Source of the DNA: JAFAXA01 sp963777325 | GTDB taxonomy: Bacteria > Pseudomonadota > Alphaproteobacteria > Acetobacterales > Acetobacteraceae | Direction: 5' to 3' | NCBI GenBank assembly: GCA_963777325.1 | Contig: CAVZQE010000001.1 | Location: 1 to 64,000, forward strand | Length of the DNA stretch: 64,000 nucleotides | Shown: in pieces, positions 18,204 to 26,936 of the stretch | How positions within the stretch are numbered: the first letter of the stretch is position 1 | How the letters are laid out: the number at the start of each line of letters is the position of its first letter | Notes under the pieces: generated by a model | What the model was told of the DNA's origin: nothing | What the model saw: only the letters and a program-made list of their open reading frames with translations | The model's database searches: none | Translations under genes and position numbers: made by a program

Positions 18204-19586
18204 ATGGTGCCCCGTTACACGAGACCGGAGATGGCCGCCATTTGGGCCCCCGAGAACCGCTATCGCATCTGGTTCGAGATCGAGGCGCTGGCGGCGGAAG
18301 GCATGGCCGAAATCGGCGCGATCCCGGCCGAGGCGGCGCGCGTCATTCGCGAAAAGGGCGGCAAGCTCGCCTCGTCGCTGTCCGCCGGGGACGTGGAGCG
18401 GATCGACGCGATCGAGCGCGAGACGCGGCACGACGTGATCGCCTTCCTCACCTGGCTCACCGCGGGGATCGGCCCGGAAAGCCGCTTCGTGCATCAGGGC
18501 CTCACCAGCAGCGACGTGCTCGACACCTGCCTCTCGGTCCAGCTCGTGCAGGCGACCGATCTGCTGCTCGGCGATCTCGATTTCGTGCTCGCCGCCTTGA
18601 AAGACCGCGCGATGGAGCACAAGCTGACGCCGACCATTGGCCGCAGCCACGGTATCCACGCCGAGCCGACCTCCTTTGGCCTCAAGCTCGCCGGCCACTA
18701 CGCCGAGTTTGCCCGCAACCGCGCGCGGCTCGTGCAGGCGCGGGCGGAGATCGCGGTCGCGGCCCTGAGCGGCGCGGTCGGCACGTTCGCGCATGTCGAT
18801 CCTCGGGTTGAGACGTATGTCGCGGACAGGCTCGGCCTCGCGGTCGAGCCGGTCTCGACCCAGGTTATCCCGCGCGACCGGCACGCCGCCTATTTCTGCA
18901 CGCTCGCCGTGATCGCGAGCGGCATCGAGCGGCTGGCGACGGAGGTGCGGCACCTGCAGCGCTCGGAGGTGCGGGAGGCCGAGGAGTTCTTCCACCCCGG
19001 CCAGAAGGGCTCGAGCGCGATGCCCCACAAGCGCAATCCGGTGCTGAGCGAGAACCTGACCGGCCTCGCCCGCTTGGTGCGGTCTTCCGTCGTTCCGGCG
19101 CTCGAGAACGTGACGCTGTGGCACGAGCGCGACATCAGCCATTCCAGCGTCGAACGGGTGATCGCCCCGGACGCGACCATTGCGCTCGACTTCGCCCTCG
19201 CCCGGCTGGCCGGGATGATCGCGAAGCTGACGGTGTATTCCGACCGGATGCAGGCGAACCTCGACGCGCTGGGCGGGGTGGTCCATAGCGGGGAGGTGCT
19301 GCTCGCCCTGACCCGTGCCGGCCTGTCGCGGGAGGACGCCTACCGCATCGTCCAGCGCGCCGCCATGGAGACCTGGACGAAACTGGGAACGGCCGGCGGC
19401 CGCAGCTTCCGCGAGAACCTCGAAGCCGACGCCGAAGTCGCGGGCCGGGTCCCGAGCGGCGAACTGGATGCGGCGCTCGATCCGACCCTGCACCTGCGCG
19501 AGATCGATCGCATTTTCGATCGCGTCTTCGGGGACGACCTTCATCCGGCAACAAATCCAGCCTATGGACGTAAGCTTCCCGGATAG
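18204..19586 (+). CDS. purB: Adenylosuccinate lyase
   Basis: A 460-residue enzyme of the fumarase/aspartase superfamily acting twice in purine synthesis (SAICAR to AICAR, adenylosuccinate to AMP). The family signature GSSAMPHKRNPVLSEN is at about 270-285, catalytic His in RSHGIHAEPTS, and the HQGLTSSDVLDT block near 90. ATG 18204 gives the usual MVPRYTRPEM start; an ATG at 18189 adds five residues and is less likely. The other purine genes (purC, S, Q, L) lie 3 kb downstream on the same strand, separated by decayed genes. Confidence 0.95.
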   Translation: MVPRYTRPEMAAIWAPENRYRIWFEIEALAAEGMAEIGAIPAEAARVIREKGGKLASSLSAGDVERIDAIERETRHDVIAFLTWLTAGIGPESRFVHQGLTSSDVLDTCLSVQLVQATDLLLGDLDFVLAALKDRAMEHKLTPTIGRSHGIHAEPTSFGLKLAGHYAEFARNRARLVQARAEIAVAALSGAVGTFAHVDPRVETYVADRLGLAVEPVSTQVIPRDRHAAYFCTLAVIASGIERLATEVRHLQRSEVREAEEFFHPGQKGSSAMPHKRNPVLSENLTGLARLVRSSVVPALENVTLWHERDISHSSVERVIAPDATIALDFALARLAGMIAKLTVYSDRMQANLDALGGVVHSGEVLLALTRAGLSREDAYRIVQRAAMETWTKLGTAGGRSFRENLEADAEVAGRVPSGELDAALDPTLHLREIDRIFDRVFGDDLHPATNPAYGRKLPG

Positions 19587-19704
19587 TGCGGTAACGCGTT
19601 CTCTGCAGCTCTCGGGGCGGCAGAGTTCATGCATGCGCATCTCGGGCGCCCGCACTGCAAAGCAATAATGTCTTGCGGGCCGCCACCAGGCGGAATAGCT
19701 CACA

Positions 19705-20146
19705 TCATCGGAACACGATGCGGACGGGGCTGCTGGTCTGGACAGCCTCGCCCCTGGACTCGAGCTTGCCGGTTTCCAGACGGATCGCAAACGTCACGAT
19801 CGTGTCGCTGTCCTCATTGGCCACGAACATGAAGCGGCCCGTCGGATCGACGGCGAAAAAAGCGCGGCGTCTTGCCTCCTGACTGCTGGTAGTCGACCGG
19901 CCGGAGCCAGCCATTGGCCGGATCGACCGCGAAGACCGCGACGGAGTCGAAGCCGCGGTTCGAGGCGTAGACGAAGCAGCCGTCGGGTGAGACGGTGATC
20001 TCGGAGGCGCGGCTGTTGCCGGTGAACCGCTCCGGCAAGGATGGGATGATCTGGAACGGGTCGAGCTTCCCAGTCGCCGGGTCGTAGCGGTAGCTGGTGA
20101 CGGCCAAGTCCAGCTCGTTGACCACGTAGGCGAGCGGCTTCTGCTT
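19705..20146 (-). pseudogene. Lactonase-type beta-propeller fragment, truncated and frameshifted
   Basis: The C-terminal half of a 6-phosphogluconolactonase-like seven-bladed propeller: AYVVNELDLAVTSYRYDPATG, then ASEITVSPDGCFVYASNRG, then (after a frame change) FFAVDPTGRFMFVANEDSD to the stop. The break near 19857-19863 is a run of six T on the minus strand where five would keep the frame (PRFFAVDP). The N-terminal half is missing and homology stops near 20146, where an unrelated aconitase-like fragment on the other strand begins. So the gene is both truncated and frameshifted. Confidence 0.8.
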
Positions 20147-20159
20147 GTGGCGCCTAACG

Positions 20160-20351
20160 CCGCGTTACAACGTGCCTCTCACGCTGCGGCGAGCCGGGAC
20201 CGGTGAGACGGTGGCCATCGAGGCCACCGCCCTGGTGGACACCGCGCGCGAGGTGCGGTCGATCCAGGAGGGTGGCATCATCCCGATGATCCTGCGGCAG
20301 GCGCTCGCGGCGTCGCAGGAAGAGCAGCGCCGCATAGGAGCCGGGCCATGA
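20160..20351 (+). pseudogene. C-terminal remnant resembling an aconitase/isopropylmalate-isomerase swivel domain
   Basis: The frame reads YNVPLTLRRAGTGETVAIEA then LVDTAREVRSIQEGGIIPMIL then RQAL. The end resembles the last ~45 residues of aconitase-type hydratases, where a xxDTxxEVxxxxxGGIxxxxLRxxL pattern closes the swivel domain. Nothing upstream on this strand continues the homology: at about 20150 it meets the truncated lactonase. The stop overlaps the next gene's ATG (20348). I call it a remnant; the family identity is moderately sure. Confidence 0.5.
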
Positions 20352-21080
20352 CCAGCATCTCTCCGGACATCATCCGCGACCTGGCCCCGATCGGGCGGCT
20401 GCGATCGACCATCAACCTTGGCAACATCGTGCTCGCCCACCAGAACCCGAACGGCGAGCTGGGCGGCGTGTCGGTCGAGCTCGCGCGCGAGCTGGCGCGT
20501 CGCGTCGGGGTTGAGGCGGAGCTGCATCCGTTCGACACGGCCGGCAGGGCGTTCGCCGCGCTCGCCTCCGGCGCCTGCGATATCGGTTTCCTCGCCTTCG
20601 ATCCCAAGCGGGGCGAGGAGCTCGACTACACCGCCCCGTATCTGATCATCGAAGGGACTGTACGTCGTGCCGGCATCATCGCCGCTGCGCGAGGTGGACG
20701 ATGTCGACCGGGAAGGCGTCCGGATCGCGGCGGGGAAAAATACGGCTTACGATCTGCATCTCTCCCGCGCCCTGCGCCACGCGCAGCTGGTGCATTATCC
20801 GTCGTCGGCCGCTGCCATCGATGCTTTAGTGGCTGGGGAGACCGACGCGGCTGCGGGCGTGCGGCAGCCGCTCCTGGCAGCCGCGTCCCAGCGTAGCGGC
20901 TTCCGGGTCATGCAAGGACGGTTTCTGACCATCCAGCAGGCGATAGCGCTGCCGAAGGGGCGTTCGGCCGGGCATGCGTTCGCGAAGGCCTTTATCGAGG
21001 AGATGAAGGCAACAGGCTTCGTGCGGGAGGCTCTCGCACGCAGCGGTCAAGACGACGCCACTATGGCAAGCGCGGCTTGA
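20348..21080 (+). pseudogene. Amino-acid-type ABC substrate-binding domain protein, frameshifted
   Basis: The first frame gives NPNGELGGVSVELARELARR, then AFAALASGACDIGFLAFDPK and ELDYTAPYLIIEGT. The second continues YVVPASSPLREVDDVD, GVRIAAGKNTAYDLHLSRAL and GRFLTIQQAIALPKGR to a stop at 21080. These are bilobed solute-binding blocks of SBP family 3. One extra base near 20655-20660 breaks the frame at the usual TYVV strand. There is no signal peptide on the N-terminus, as in some soluble members of this group. No permease gene is adjacent. Confidence 0.8.
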
Positions 21081-21511
21081 AGACACCGGATCAAGCAACA
21101 GCCGAGCCGTTGAGCGCCTCGCCAGCTGTGAGAGGGAAGGGCCCTTGTTCGCCAACACCGGCCCCCAATGCAGCGGAACGCTGATCACGTGTGGTGCGGC
21201 ACTCGGCCGGATGATGGCTGGGCCAGGAAGTCGAAATCGCAAGCCTCGGGCGCCTGGGTGATTGTGCGGGGGTACAGCGCCGCCTCTCTGCTCGCAGGGA
21301 GCGGTTGGTCCCGCAGCATTGCTCAGCGTGGCTGCTGCCGGGCACAGCGAGCCGTATCCATGTGACTGGCATGGCTACCACCATCACCGCCACGACTACG
21401 ACCGCACCGCTACCACCGCCGGCACTACCCTCCGCATCACCGCCGCATCATCATGGATACAGGCCGCCGGCCACTACTACTGAACGGCGCGGCCAGGAGA
21501 GCCGGGCCTAA
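21081..21511. other. Intergenic stretch with a His/Tyr-rich coding-like remnant
   Basis: About 430 bp with no family match. From about 21300 a frame reads a short hydrophobic stretch (AALLSVAAAGHSEP) followed by DWHGYHHHRHDYDR. A frame change near 21410 would continue as RYHRRHYPPHHRR. This looks like a degraded small exported His-rich protein of the kind common in alphaproteobacteria, but no intact ORF exists. Low-complexity CAC/CCG repeats could also produce this by chance. Confidence 0.35.
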
Positions 21512-22237
21512 ATGTGTACCGTGGTGCTGGCGATCAGCCCCGACGGCCCCTGGCCGCTGCTGCTTGCCGCCAATCGTGACGAGATGCTGGCCCGGGCATG
21601 GGATCCTCCGGCCGAACACTGGCCGGACCGGCCGGGCGTGGTCGCCGGGCGGGATCGCGCGGCCGCCGGCACCTGGATGGCCGTGAACCGGGCCGGCGTG
21701 GTGGCGGCCGTGCTCAACCGCATGGGCAGTCTTGGTCCCGCGCCCGGCAAGCGCAGCCGGGGCGAACTGCCGTTGCTGGCCCTTGAGGCGGCAACGGCCG
21801 AGGAAGCCGCCGCGCGAATCGCACGGCTCGATGCCGGCGCCTGGCGCAGCTTCAATCTGGTGGTCGCCGACCGCGCGGGCGCGATCGTGCTGCGCGGCAC
21901 CGGCACGGACCAGCCGGAGCGGCTCGACCTTGCGCCAGGCATCCACATGGTCACGGCCCGCGATCCGGACGATTTCGCGAGCGCCCGGGTGGCCCGGCAC
22001 CTGCCCCGGTTTCGCGCCAGCACCCTGCCCGGACCGCCCGACTGGAGCGCGTGGGCCGAGATCCTCGCCGACCGCGTCGGGCCGCCCGCGTCGCGGATCA
22101 ACATCGGCCCACGCAACGGCTTCGGAACCGTGTGCGCGTCCCTGCTGGCGATCGACCGCACCGGCCACATCGTCTGGCATTTCGCGGCGGGTTCACCCGA
22201 AGCGACGCCGTTTGGCCCGGTAACGCTGCCTCGCTGA
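21512..22237 (+). CDS. NRDE family (TANGO2-like) protein
   Basis: A 241-residue protein starting MCTVVLAISP, with the diagnostic AANRDEMLAR motif at about 20-29. The family is named after Asn-Arg-Asp-Glu. Cys2 would become the N-terminal residue after Met removal, as in N-terminal nucleophile-like folds. Later blocks (GTWMAVNRAGVVAAVLNR, NIGPRNGFGTVCASLL) are typical. The eukaryotic homologue TANGO2 has been linked to haem or acyl-CoA handling, but the bacterial function is not settled. It lies 170 bp upstream of purC on the same strand. Confidence 0.85.
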   Translation: MCTVVLAISPDGPWPLLLAANRDEMLARAWDPPAEHWPDRPGVVAGRDRAAAGTWMAVNRAGVVAAVLNRMGSLGPAPGKRSRGELPLLALEAATAEEAAARIARLDAGAWRSFNLVVADRAGAIVLRGTGTDQPERLDLAPGIHMVTARDPDDFASARVARHLPRFRASTLPGPPDWSAWAEILADRVGPPASRINIGPRNGFGTVCASLLAIDRTGHIVWHFAAGSPEATPFGPVTLPR

Positions 22238-22406
22238 CCCTGGCTGCCGGGGGGGGCGTGGCGGGGACAGCGCTCCCTTGCTATACCGACGCCCAGCGCC
22301 GCCCCACTCGGTCGTTCCGAGCCGGAGGCGGCGCTGTATTGTGTTGCGCCCCGCACCCGCCCGGCGGCGGGCTCCAGCCCATCCGGAGACTGAAAAGGAA
22401 ACGCCG

Positions 22407-23171
22407 ATGGCCCGCCGACGCCAGCTCTACGAAGGTAAGGCCAAGATCCTGTTCGAAGGCCCCGAGCCCGGCACGCTCGTGCAGTATTTCAAGGACGACG
22501 CAACGGCCTTCAACTCTCAGAAGAAGGGCACGATCACCGGCAAAGGCGTCCTGAACAACCGTATCAGCGAGTACCTCATGATGCGGCTGCAGGAGATCGG
22601 TATTCCGACCCACTTCGTGCGCCGCCTCAACATGCGCGAGCAGCTGATCCGGGAGGTGGAGATCGTGCCGCTAGAAGTAGTGGTGCGGAACGTCGCCGCC
22701 GGCAGCCTGTCCACCCGCCTCGGCATTCCGGAAGGCACCCGCCTGCCGCGCTCGATCATCGAGTTCTACTACAAGAACGACGCGCTTCAGGATCCGATGG
22801 TCGCGGAGGAGCACATCACGGCGTTCGGCTGGGCGAGCCCGCAGGACATGGATGACATCGTCTCGCTCACGCTCAGGGTAAACGACTTCCTCACCGGCCT
22901 GTTCCTCGGGGTCGGCATCACGCTGGTCGATTTCAAGGTCGAATACGGACGGCTCTGGGAGAACGAGGATATGCGGATCATCCTGGCCGACGAGATCAGC
23001 CCGGACAATTGCCGGCTCTGGGACGCCAAGACGAACGAGAAAATGGACAAGGACCGCTTCCGCCGTGATCTCGGGCGCGTTGAGGAGGCGTATCAGGAGG
23101 TGGCGAAGCGCCTCGGCATCCTGCCGGAAGCCGGGATGCGCGACCTCAAGGGTCCGGAAACAATGCAATGA
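22407..23171 (+). CDS. purC: SAICAR synthase (phosphoribosylaminoimidazole-succinocarboxamide synthase)
   Basis: A 254-residue enzyme ligating aspartate to CAIR in step 8 of purine synthesis. The ATP-binding start RRRQLYEGKAKILFE, the SAICAR signatures VPLEVVVRNVAAGS and LADEISPDNCRLWD, and the DKDRFRRDLGRVEEAY tail are present. ATG 22407 is preceded by aaaaggaa and gives the standard N-terminus. It is the first gene of a tight purC-purS-purQ-purL-bolA-grxD run. Confidence 0.96.
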   Translation: MARRRQLYEGKAKILFEGPEPGTLVQYFKDDATAFNSQKKGTITGKGVLNNRISEYLMMRLQEIGIPTHFVRRLNMREQLIREVEIVPLEVVVRNVAAGSLSTRLGIPEGTRLPRSIIEFYYKNDALQDPMVAEEHITAFGWASPQDMDDIVSLTLRVNDFLTGLFLGVGITLVDFKVEYGRLWENEDMRIILADEISPDNCRLWDAKTNEKMDKDRFRRDLGRVEEAYQEVAKRLGILPEAGMRDLKGPETMQ

Positions 23172-23184
23172 GAGGTTCCCGGCA

Positions 23185-23427
23185 GTGAAGGCGATCGTGA
23201 CGATCATGCTTAAGGCCGGCGTGCTGGACCCGCAGGGCCGCGCGATCGGGCGCGCCCTGCATGGCCTCGGCTTCCCGCTTGTCGGCGAGGTGCGGGTCGG
23301 CAAAGTGGTCGAGCTGGAGCTTGAGGAGAACTCTCCCGATCGCGCCCAGTCCGCCGCCGACGAGATGGCCCGCAAGCTCCTCGCGAACACGGTGATCGAG
23401 AGCTACCGCATCCGGATCGAGGCGTGA
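23185..23427 (+). CDS. purS: FGAM synthase subunit PurS
   Basis: An 80-residue subunit of the three-part phosphoribosylformylglycinamidine synthase, bridging PurQ and PurL. It begins at GTG 23185 (KAIVTIMLKAGVLDPQGRAI); the 13-bp gap after purC and the family start support this over an ATG 21 bp inside. The block VRVGKVVELELEE is typical. Its TGA overlaps the purQ ATG. Confidence 0.94.
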   Translation: MKAIVTIMLKAGVLDPQGRAIGRALHGLGFPLVGEVRVGKVVELELEENSPDRAQSAADEMARKLLANTVIESYRIRIEA

Positions 23428-24119
23428 TGCGGGCCGGGGTTCTCGTCTTTCCAGGCATCAACCGCGAGCGCGACATGGCGCTGGCGCTGGAGACCTCCTC
23501 AGGCCGCAAGCCCCGCATGATTTGGCATGGCGAGACCGATCTCTCCGGCCTCGATCTCGTCGTGCTGCCGGGCGGCTTCAGCTACGGCGACTATCTGCGC
23601 TCCGGCGCTATGGCGGCGCAGTCGCCCGTGATGCGGTCGGTGCGGAACTTCGCTGACCGGGGCGGATACGTGCTTGGCGTCTGCAACGGGTTCCAGATAC
23701 TGACCGAGGCCGGCATTTTGCCCGGCGCGCTGCTGCGCAATGCCGGGCTGCGCTTCCTGTCCGGCGATTGCCATATGCGGGTCGAGCGGGCGGACACCGT
23801 GTTCGCGAACAACTACCAGCGCGGCCAGACGTTCCGCTCGCCGATGGCGCATGGCGACGGCAACTACTACGCGGACGAGGCCACGCTCGACTGGCTCGAA
23901 GGCGAGAACCTGGTCGCGTTCCGCTACGCAACGCCGGCCGGTGCGGTCACGCCGGAAGCGAACCGCAACGGCAGCGCCCGCAACATCGCCGGCATCTACA
24001 GCCGCAACCTGCGTGTGCTCGGCCTCATGCCGCATCCGGAAAACCTGGTCGATCCGCTGGTCGGGGGAACCGACGGCAAGCCGTTGTTCGACGCGCTTGC
24101 GGCGGCCTTGGCGGCGTGA
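23427..24119 (+). CDS. purQ: FGAM synthase glutaminase subunit PurQ
   Basis: A 230-residue class I glutamine amidotransferase supplying ammonia to PurL. The nucleophile Cys is in GYVLGVCNGFQILTEAG (about 80-96), with the LPGGFSYGDYLRSGA oxyanion strand before it and the His and Glu of the triad in VLGLMPHPENLVD. ATG 23427 overlaps the purS stop; the GTG one codon upstream is in the same frame but less likely. The purL ATG follows 5 bp after its stop. Confidence 0.95.
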   Translation: MRAGVLVFPGINRERDMALALETSSGRKPRMIWHGETDLSGLDLVVLPGGFSYGDYLRSGAMAAQSPVMRSVRNFADRGGYVLGVCNGFQILTEAGILPGALLRNAGLRFLSGDCHMRVERADTVFANNYQRGQTFRSPMAHGDGNYYADEATLDWLEGENLVAFRYATPAGAVTPEANRNGSARNIAGIYSRNLRVLGLMPHPENLVDPLVGGTDGKPLFDALAAALAA

Positions 24120-24124
24120 CGGAA

Positions 24125-26335
24125 ATGCCCGACGGGACCGTGGATGAGACCCGCGCCCTCGCCTTCGGCTTGAGCGCCGAAGAGTACGGCCGGGTGCTGG
24201 AGATCATGGGACGCACGCCGACCCTGACCGAACTCGGCGTGTTCAGCGTGATGTGGTCCGAGCACTGCTCCTACAAATCCTCCCGCGTCTGGCTGAAGCA
24301 GCTTCCGACGAAGGCGCCCTGGGTTATCCACGGCCCCGGCGAGAATGCGGGAGTCGTCGCGATTGGCGACGGGCTCGCGGCCGTGTTCAAGATGGAAAGC
24401 CACAACCACCCGAGCTTCATAGAGCCGTATCAGGGCGCCGCGACCGGCGTCGGCGGCATCCTGCGCGACGTGTTCACCATGGGCGCGCGTCCCATCGCCA
24501 ACCTCAACGCGCTCCGTTTCGGCCGGGCGGAGAATCCGTGCACGAAGCGCATCGTCGATGGCGTCGTGCGCGGCATCGGCTTCTACGGCAATTGCGTCGG
24601 CGTGCCGACGGTGGGCGGCGAGGTGAACTTCCACGCCGCCTACGACGGCAACCCGCTGGTGAACGCGATGACCGTCGGGATCGCGCGCCGGGACCGCATC
24701 TTTCTGAGCGCGGCCGCAGGCATCGGCAACCCGGTCGTCTATGTCGGATCGAAGACCGGGCGCGACGGCATCCACGGCGCGACCATGGCCAGCGCGGCAT
24801 TCGGCGCGGACACGGAGGAGAAGCGCCCGACGGTGCAGGTCGGCGATCCCTTTACCGAAAAGCTGCTGATCGAGGCCTGCCTCGAGCTGATGGATACGGA
24901 TGCGGTCATCGCCATCCAGGACATGGGGGCCGCCGGTCTGACCAGCTCGTCGGTCGAGATGGCGGGCAAGGGCAGCGTCGGCATCGAACTCGACCTCGAC
25001 GCCGTGCCGCGGCGCGAAGCGGGCATGACGGCATACGAGATGATGCTGTCCGAGAGCCAGGAACGCATGCTGATGGTGCTGCGCCCCGACCGGACCGAGG
25101 CGGCGCGGGTGATCTTCGAGAAATGGGAACTGGATTTCGCCATCATCGGTCGCCTGACCGATACCGGCCGGATCGTCGTGCGCCATCGCGGCCAGGTCGA
25201 AGCGGACATCCCGCTGGCACCCCTGGCCGACCAGGCGCCGCTCTATCACCGGCCGACCGCCGAGACCCCGAAGCAGCCGATCGTCAACGCAGCCCGGGTC
25301 GAGAACCGGCTCGGGCTGCGGGAAGCGCTGCTCAAGCTCATCGCCTGCCCCGATCTCTGTTCGCGCGCCTGGATCTGGGACCAGTACGACAGCACCATCG
25401 GCGGCCAGACCGTGAAGCGGCCGGGCGCGGCCGATGCGGCCGTGGTCAGGATCGAGGGGCTCAAGCGCGCGCTCGCGCTCACGACCGATGTGACGCCGCG
25501 CTACTGCGCCGCCGACGCCGAGGCGGGCGGCTGCCAGGCCGTCGCCGAGGCCTGGCGCAACCTGACCGCCGTCGGCGCGCGGCCGCTCGCGATCACCGAC
25601 AACATGAACTTCGGCAACCCCGAAAAGCCGGAAGTGATGGGCCAGTTCGCGGCGGCGATCCGGGGCATGTCCGCCGCCTGCCGGGCGCTCGACTTCCCGG
25701 TCGTTTCCGGCAATGTCAGTTTCTACAATGAGACCGATGGGCGCAGCATCCCGCCGACGCCCGCCATCGGGGCTTTAGGCGTGCTCGACGACGCGGCGAA
25801 GGCCATCGGCCTCGCGCTGCCGCCCTGGCTCGACCTGGTGCTCGTCGGCGTGACCAAGGGATGGCTCGGCCAGTCGCTCTGGCTGCGCGAGATCGGCGGG
25901 CGGGAGCATGGCGCGCCGCCGCCGGTCAATCTGGCGGACGAGCGCAAGGCCGGGGATTTCGTGCGAGGGCAGATCGCCTCGGGCGCGGTGCGGGCCTGCC
26001 ACGACGTCTCGGATGGCGGGCTGCTGGTCGCGCTGGCCGAGATGGCGATGGCCGGGAACACGGGCATCCGGCTCTCCTCCGGTCCGCCCGACGTGCCGCT
26101 GCACGGCTACTGGTTCGGCGAGGATCAGGGACGCTACATACTCGCGGTGCCGGACAGCGCGAGCGTCATCCGCCAGGCGGAGGCAGCCGGCATCGCCGCC
26201 GTCAGGCTCGGCTACAGCGGCGGCCAGGATTTGACAGTACCCGACGGTGGAACCATATCCGTCAGGGCCCTGCGGACGGCGCATGAGCGCTTCTTCCCCG
26301 CCTGGGTGGACAAAACCGCCGGGCAGGCGGGCTGA
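24125..26335 (+). CDS. purL: FGAM synthase large subunit PurL
   Basis: A 736-residue small-type PurL that uses ATP and ammonia to convert FGAR to FGAM, working with PurS and PurQ. The N-terminal FGAR motif MWSEHCSYKSSR (about 40), the catalytic His region MESHNHPSFIEPYQGAATGVGG (about 87-108), the AIQDMGAAGLTSSSVEMA and VSGNVSFYNETDG blocks and the duplicated AIR-synthase halves are all present. The coding frame is open far upstream, but ATG 24125 gives the family N-terminus and fits the operon spacing. Confidence 0.96.
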   Translation: MPDGTVDETRALAFGLSAEEYGRVLEIMGRTPTLTELGVFSVMWSEHCSYKSSRVWLKQLPTKAPWVIHGPGENAGVVAIGDGLAAVFKMESHNHPSFIEPYQGAATGVGGILRDVFTMGARPIANLNALRFGRAENPCTKRIVDGVVRGIGFYGNCVGVPTVGGEVNFHAAYDGNPLVNAMTVGIARRDRIFLSAAAGIGNPVVYVGSKTGRDGIHGATMASAAFGADTEEKRPTVQVGDPFTEKLLIEACLELMDTDAVIAIQDMGAAGLTSSSVEMAGKGSVGIELDLDAVPRREAGMTAYEMMLSESQERMLMVLRPDRTEAARVIFEKWELDFAIIGRLTDTGRIVVRHRGQVEADIPLAPLADQAPLYHRPTAETPKQPIVNAARVENRLGLREALLKLIACPDLCSRAWIWDQYDSTIGGQTVKRPGAADAAVVRIEGLKRALALTTDVTPRYCAADAEAGGCQAVAEAWRNLTAVGARPLAITDNMNFGNPEKPEVMGQFAAAIRGMSAACRALDFPVVSGNVSFYNETDGRSIPPTPAIGALGVLDDAAKAIGLALPPWLDLVLVGVTKGWLGQSLWLREIGGREHGAPPPVNLADERKAGDFVRGQIASGAVRACHDVSDGGLLVALAEMAMAGNTGIRLSSGPPDVPLHGYWFGEDQGRYILAVPDSASVIRQAEAAGIAAVRLGYSGGQDLTVPDGGTISVRALRTAHERFFPAWVDKTAGQAG

Positions 26336-26349
26336 CGGAGACCGAAACG

Positions 26350-26583
26350 ATGGCGATGGCCGCGAGCGAGATCGAGGTGCTCATCAAGGAAGCCATTCCC
26401 GACGCGCGCGTCATCATCGAGGATCTTGCGGGAGACGGAGACCATTACGCGGCCTCCGTCGTCAGCGAACGGTTTCGCGGCCTGTCGCGCGTGCGCCAGC
26501 ATCAGGTCGTCTACGCCGCCCTGCGCGGCCGCATGGGCGGAGAATTGCACGCGCTGGCGCTGCAGACTTCCGCCCCCGATTGA
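26350..26583 (+). CDS. BolA family protein
   Basis: A 77-residue BolA/IbaG-type protein. The helix and strand pattern EIEVLIKEAIPDARVIIED then YAASVVSERFRGLSRVRQHQ with the conserved His of VRQHQVVYAAL matches the family. BolA proteins form [2Fe-2S]-bridged complexes with monothiol glutaredoxins, and the next gene is exactly that partner (14 bp downstream). This purL-bolA-grxD order is common in alphaproteobacteria. Confidence 0.92.
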   Translation: MAMAASEIEVLIKEAIPDARVIIEDLAGDGDHYAASVVSERFRGLSRVRQHQVVYAALRGRMGGELHALALQTSAPD

Positions 26584-26597
26584 AACAGGAGAGAGCC

Positions 26598-26936
26598 ATG
26601 GCGAGCCCGACCGACGCGCGCATCAAGACCGACATCACGGAAAATCCGGTGATGCTCTACATGAAGGGCACCGCCATGTTTCCGCAATGCGGCTTTTCGG
26701 CCCGCGTGGTGCAGATCCTCACGCATCTCAACGTGCCGTTCAAGACGGCGAACGTGCTGGAAGATCCGGAGCTGCGCGAAGGCGTAAAGCAGTTCTCGAA
26801 CTGGCCAACCGTGCCGCAACTCTACGTTAAGGGCGAATTCATCGGCGGGTCCGACATTGTGACCGAGATGTTCCAGTCGGGCGAGCTCGAGACATTACTG
26901 AGAGAGAACGACATTCCGCACTCAGCGGCCGCCTGA
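26598..26936 (+). CDS. grxD: Monothiol glutaredoxin, Grx4 family
   Basis: A 112-residue class II glutaredoxin for iron-sulfur cluster transfer. The active site is FPQCGFSARVVQIL with the diagnostic CGFS, followed by the glutathione-binding FSNWPTVPQLYVKGEFIGGSD. A strong ribosome site, aggagag, stands 4 bp before ATG 26598. It is co-transcribed with bolA. Its TGA overlaps the probable start of the next gene. Confidence 0.95.
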   Translation: MASPTDARIKTDITENPVMLYMKGTAMFPQCGFSARVVQILTHLNVPFKTANVLEDPELREGVKQFSNWPTVPQLYVKGEFIGGSDIVTEMFQSGELETLLRENDIPHSAAA

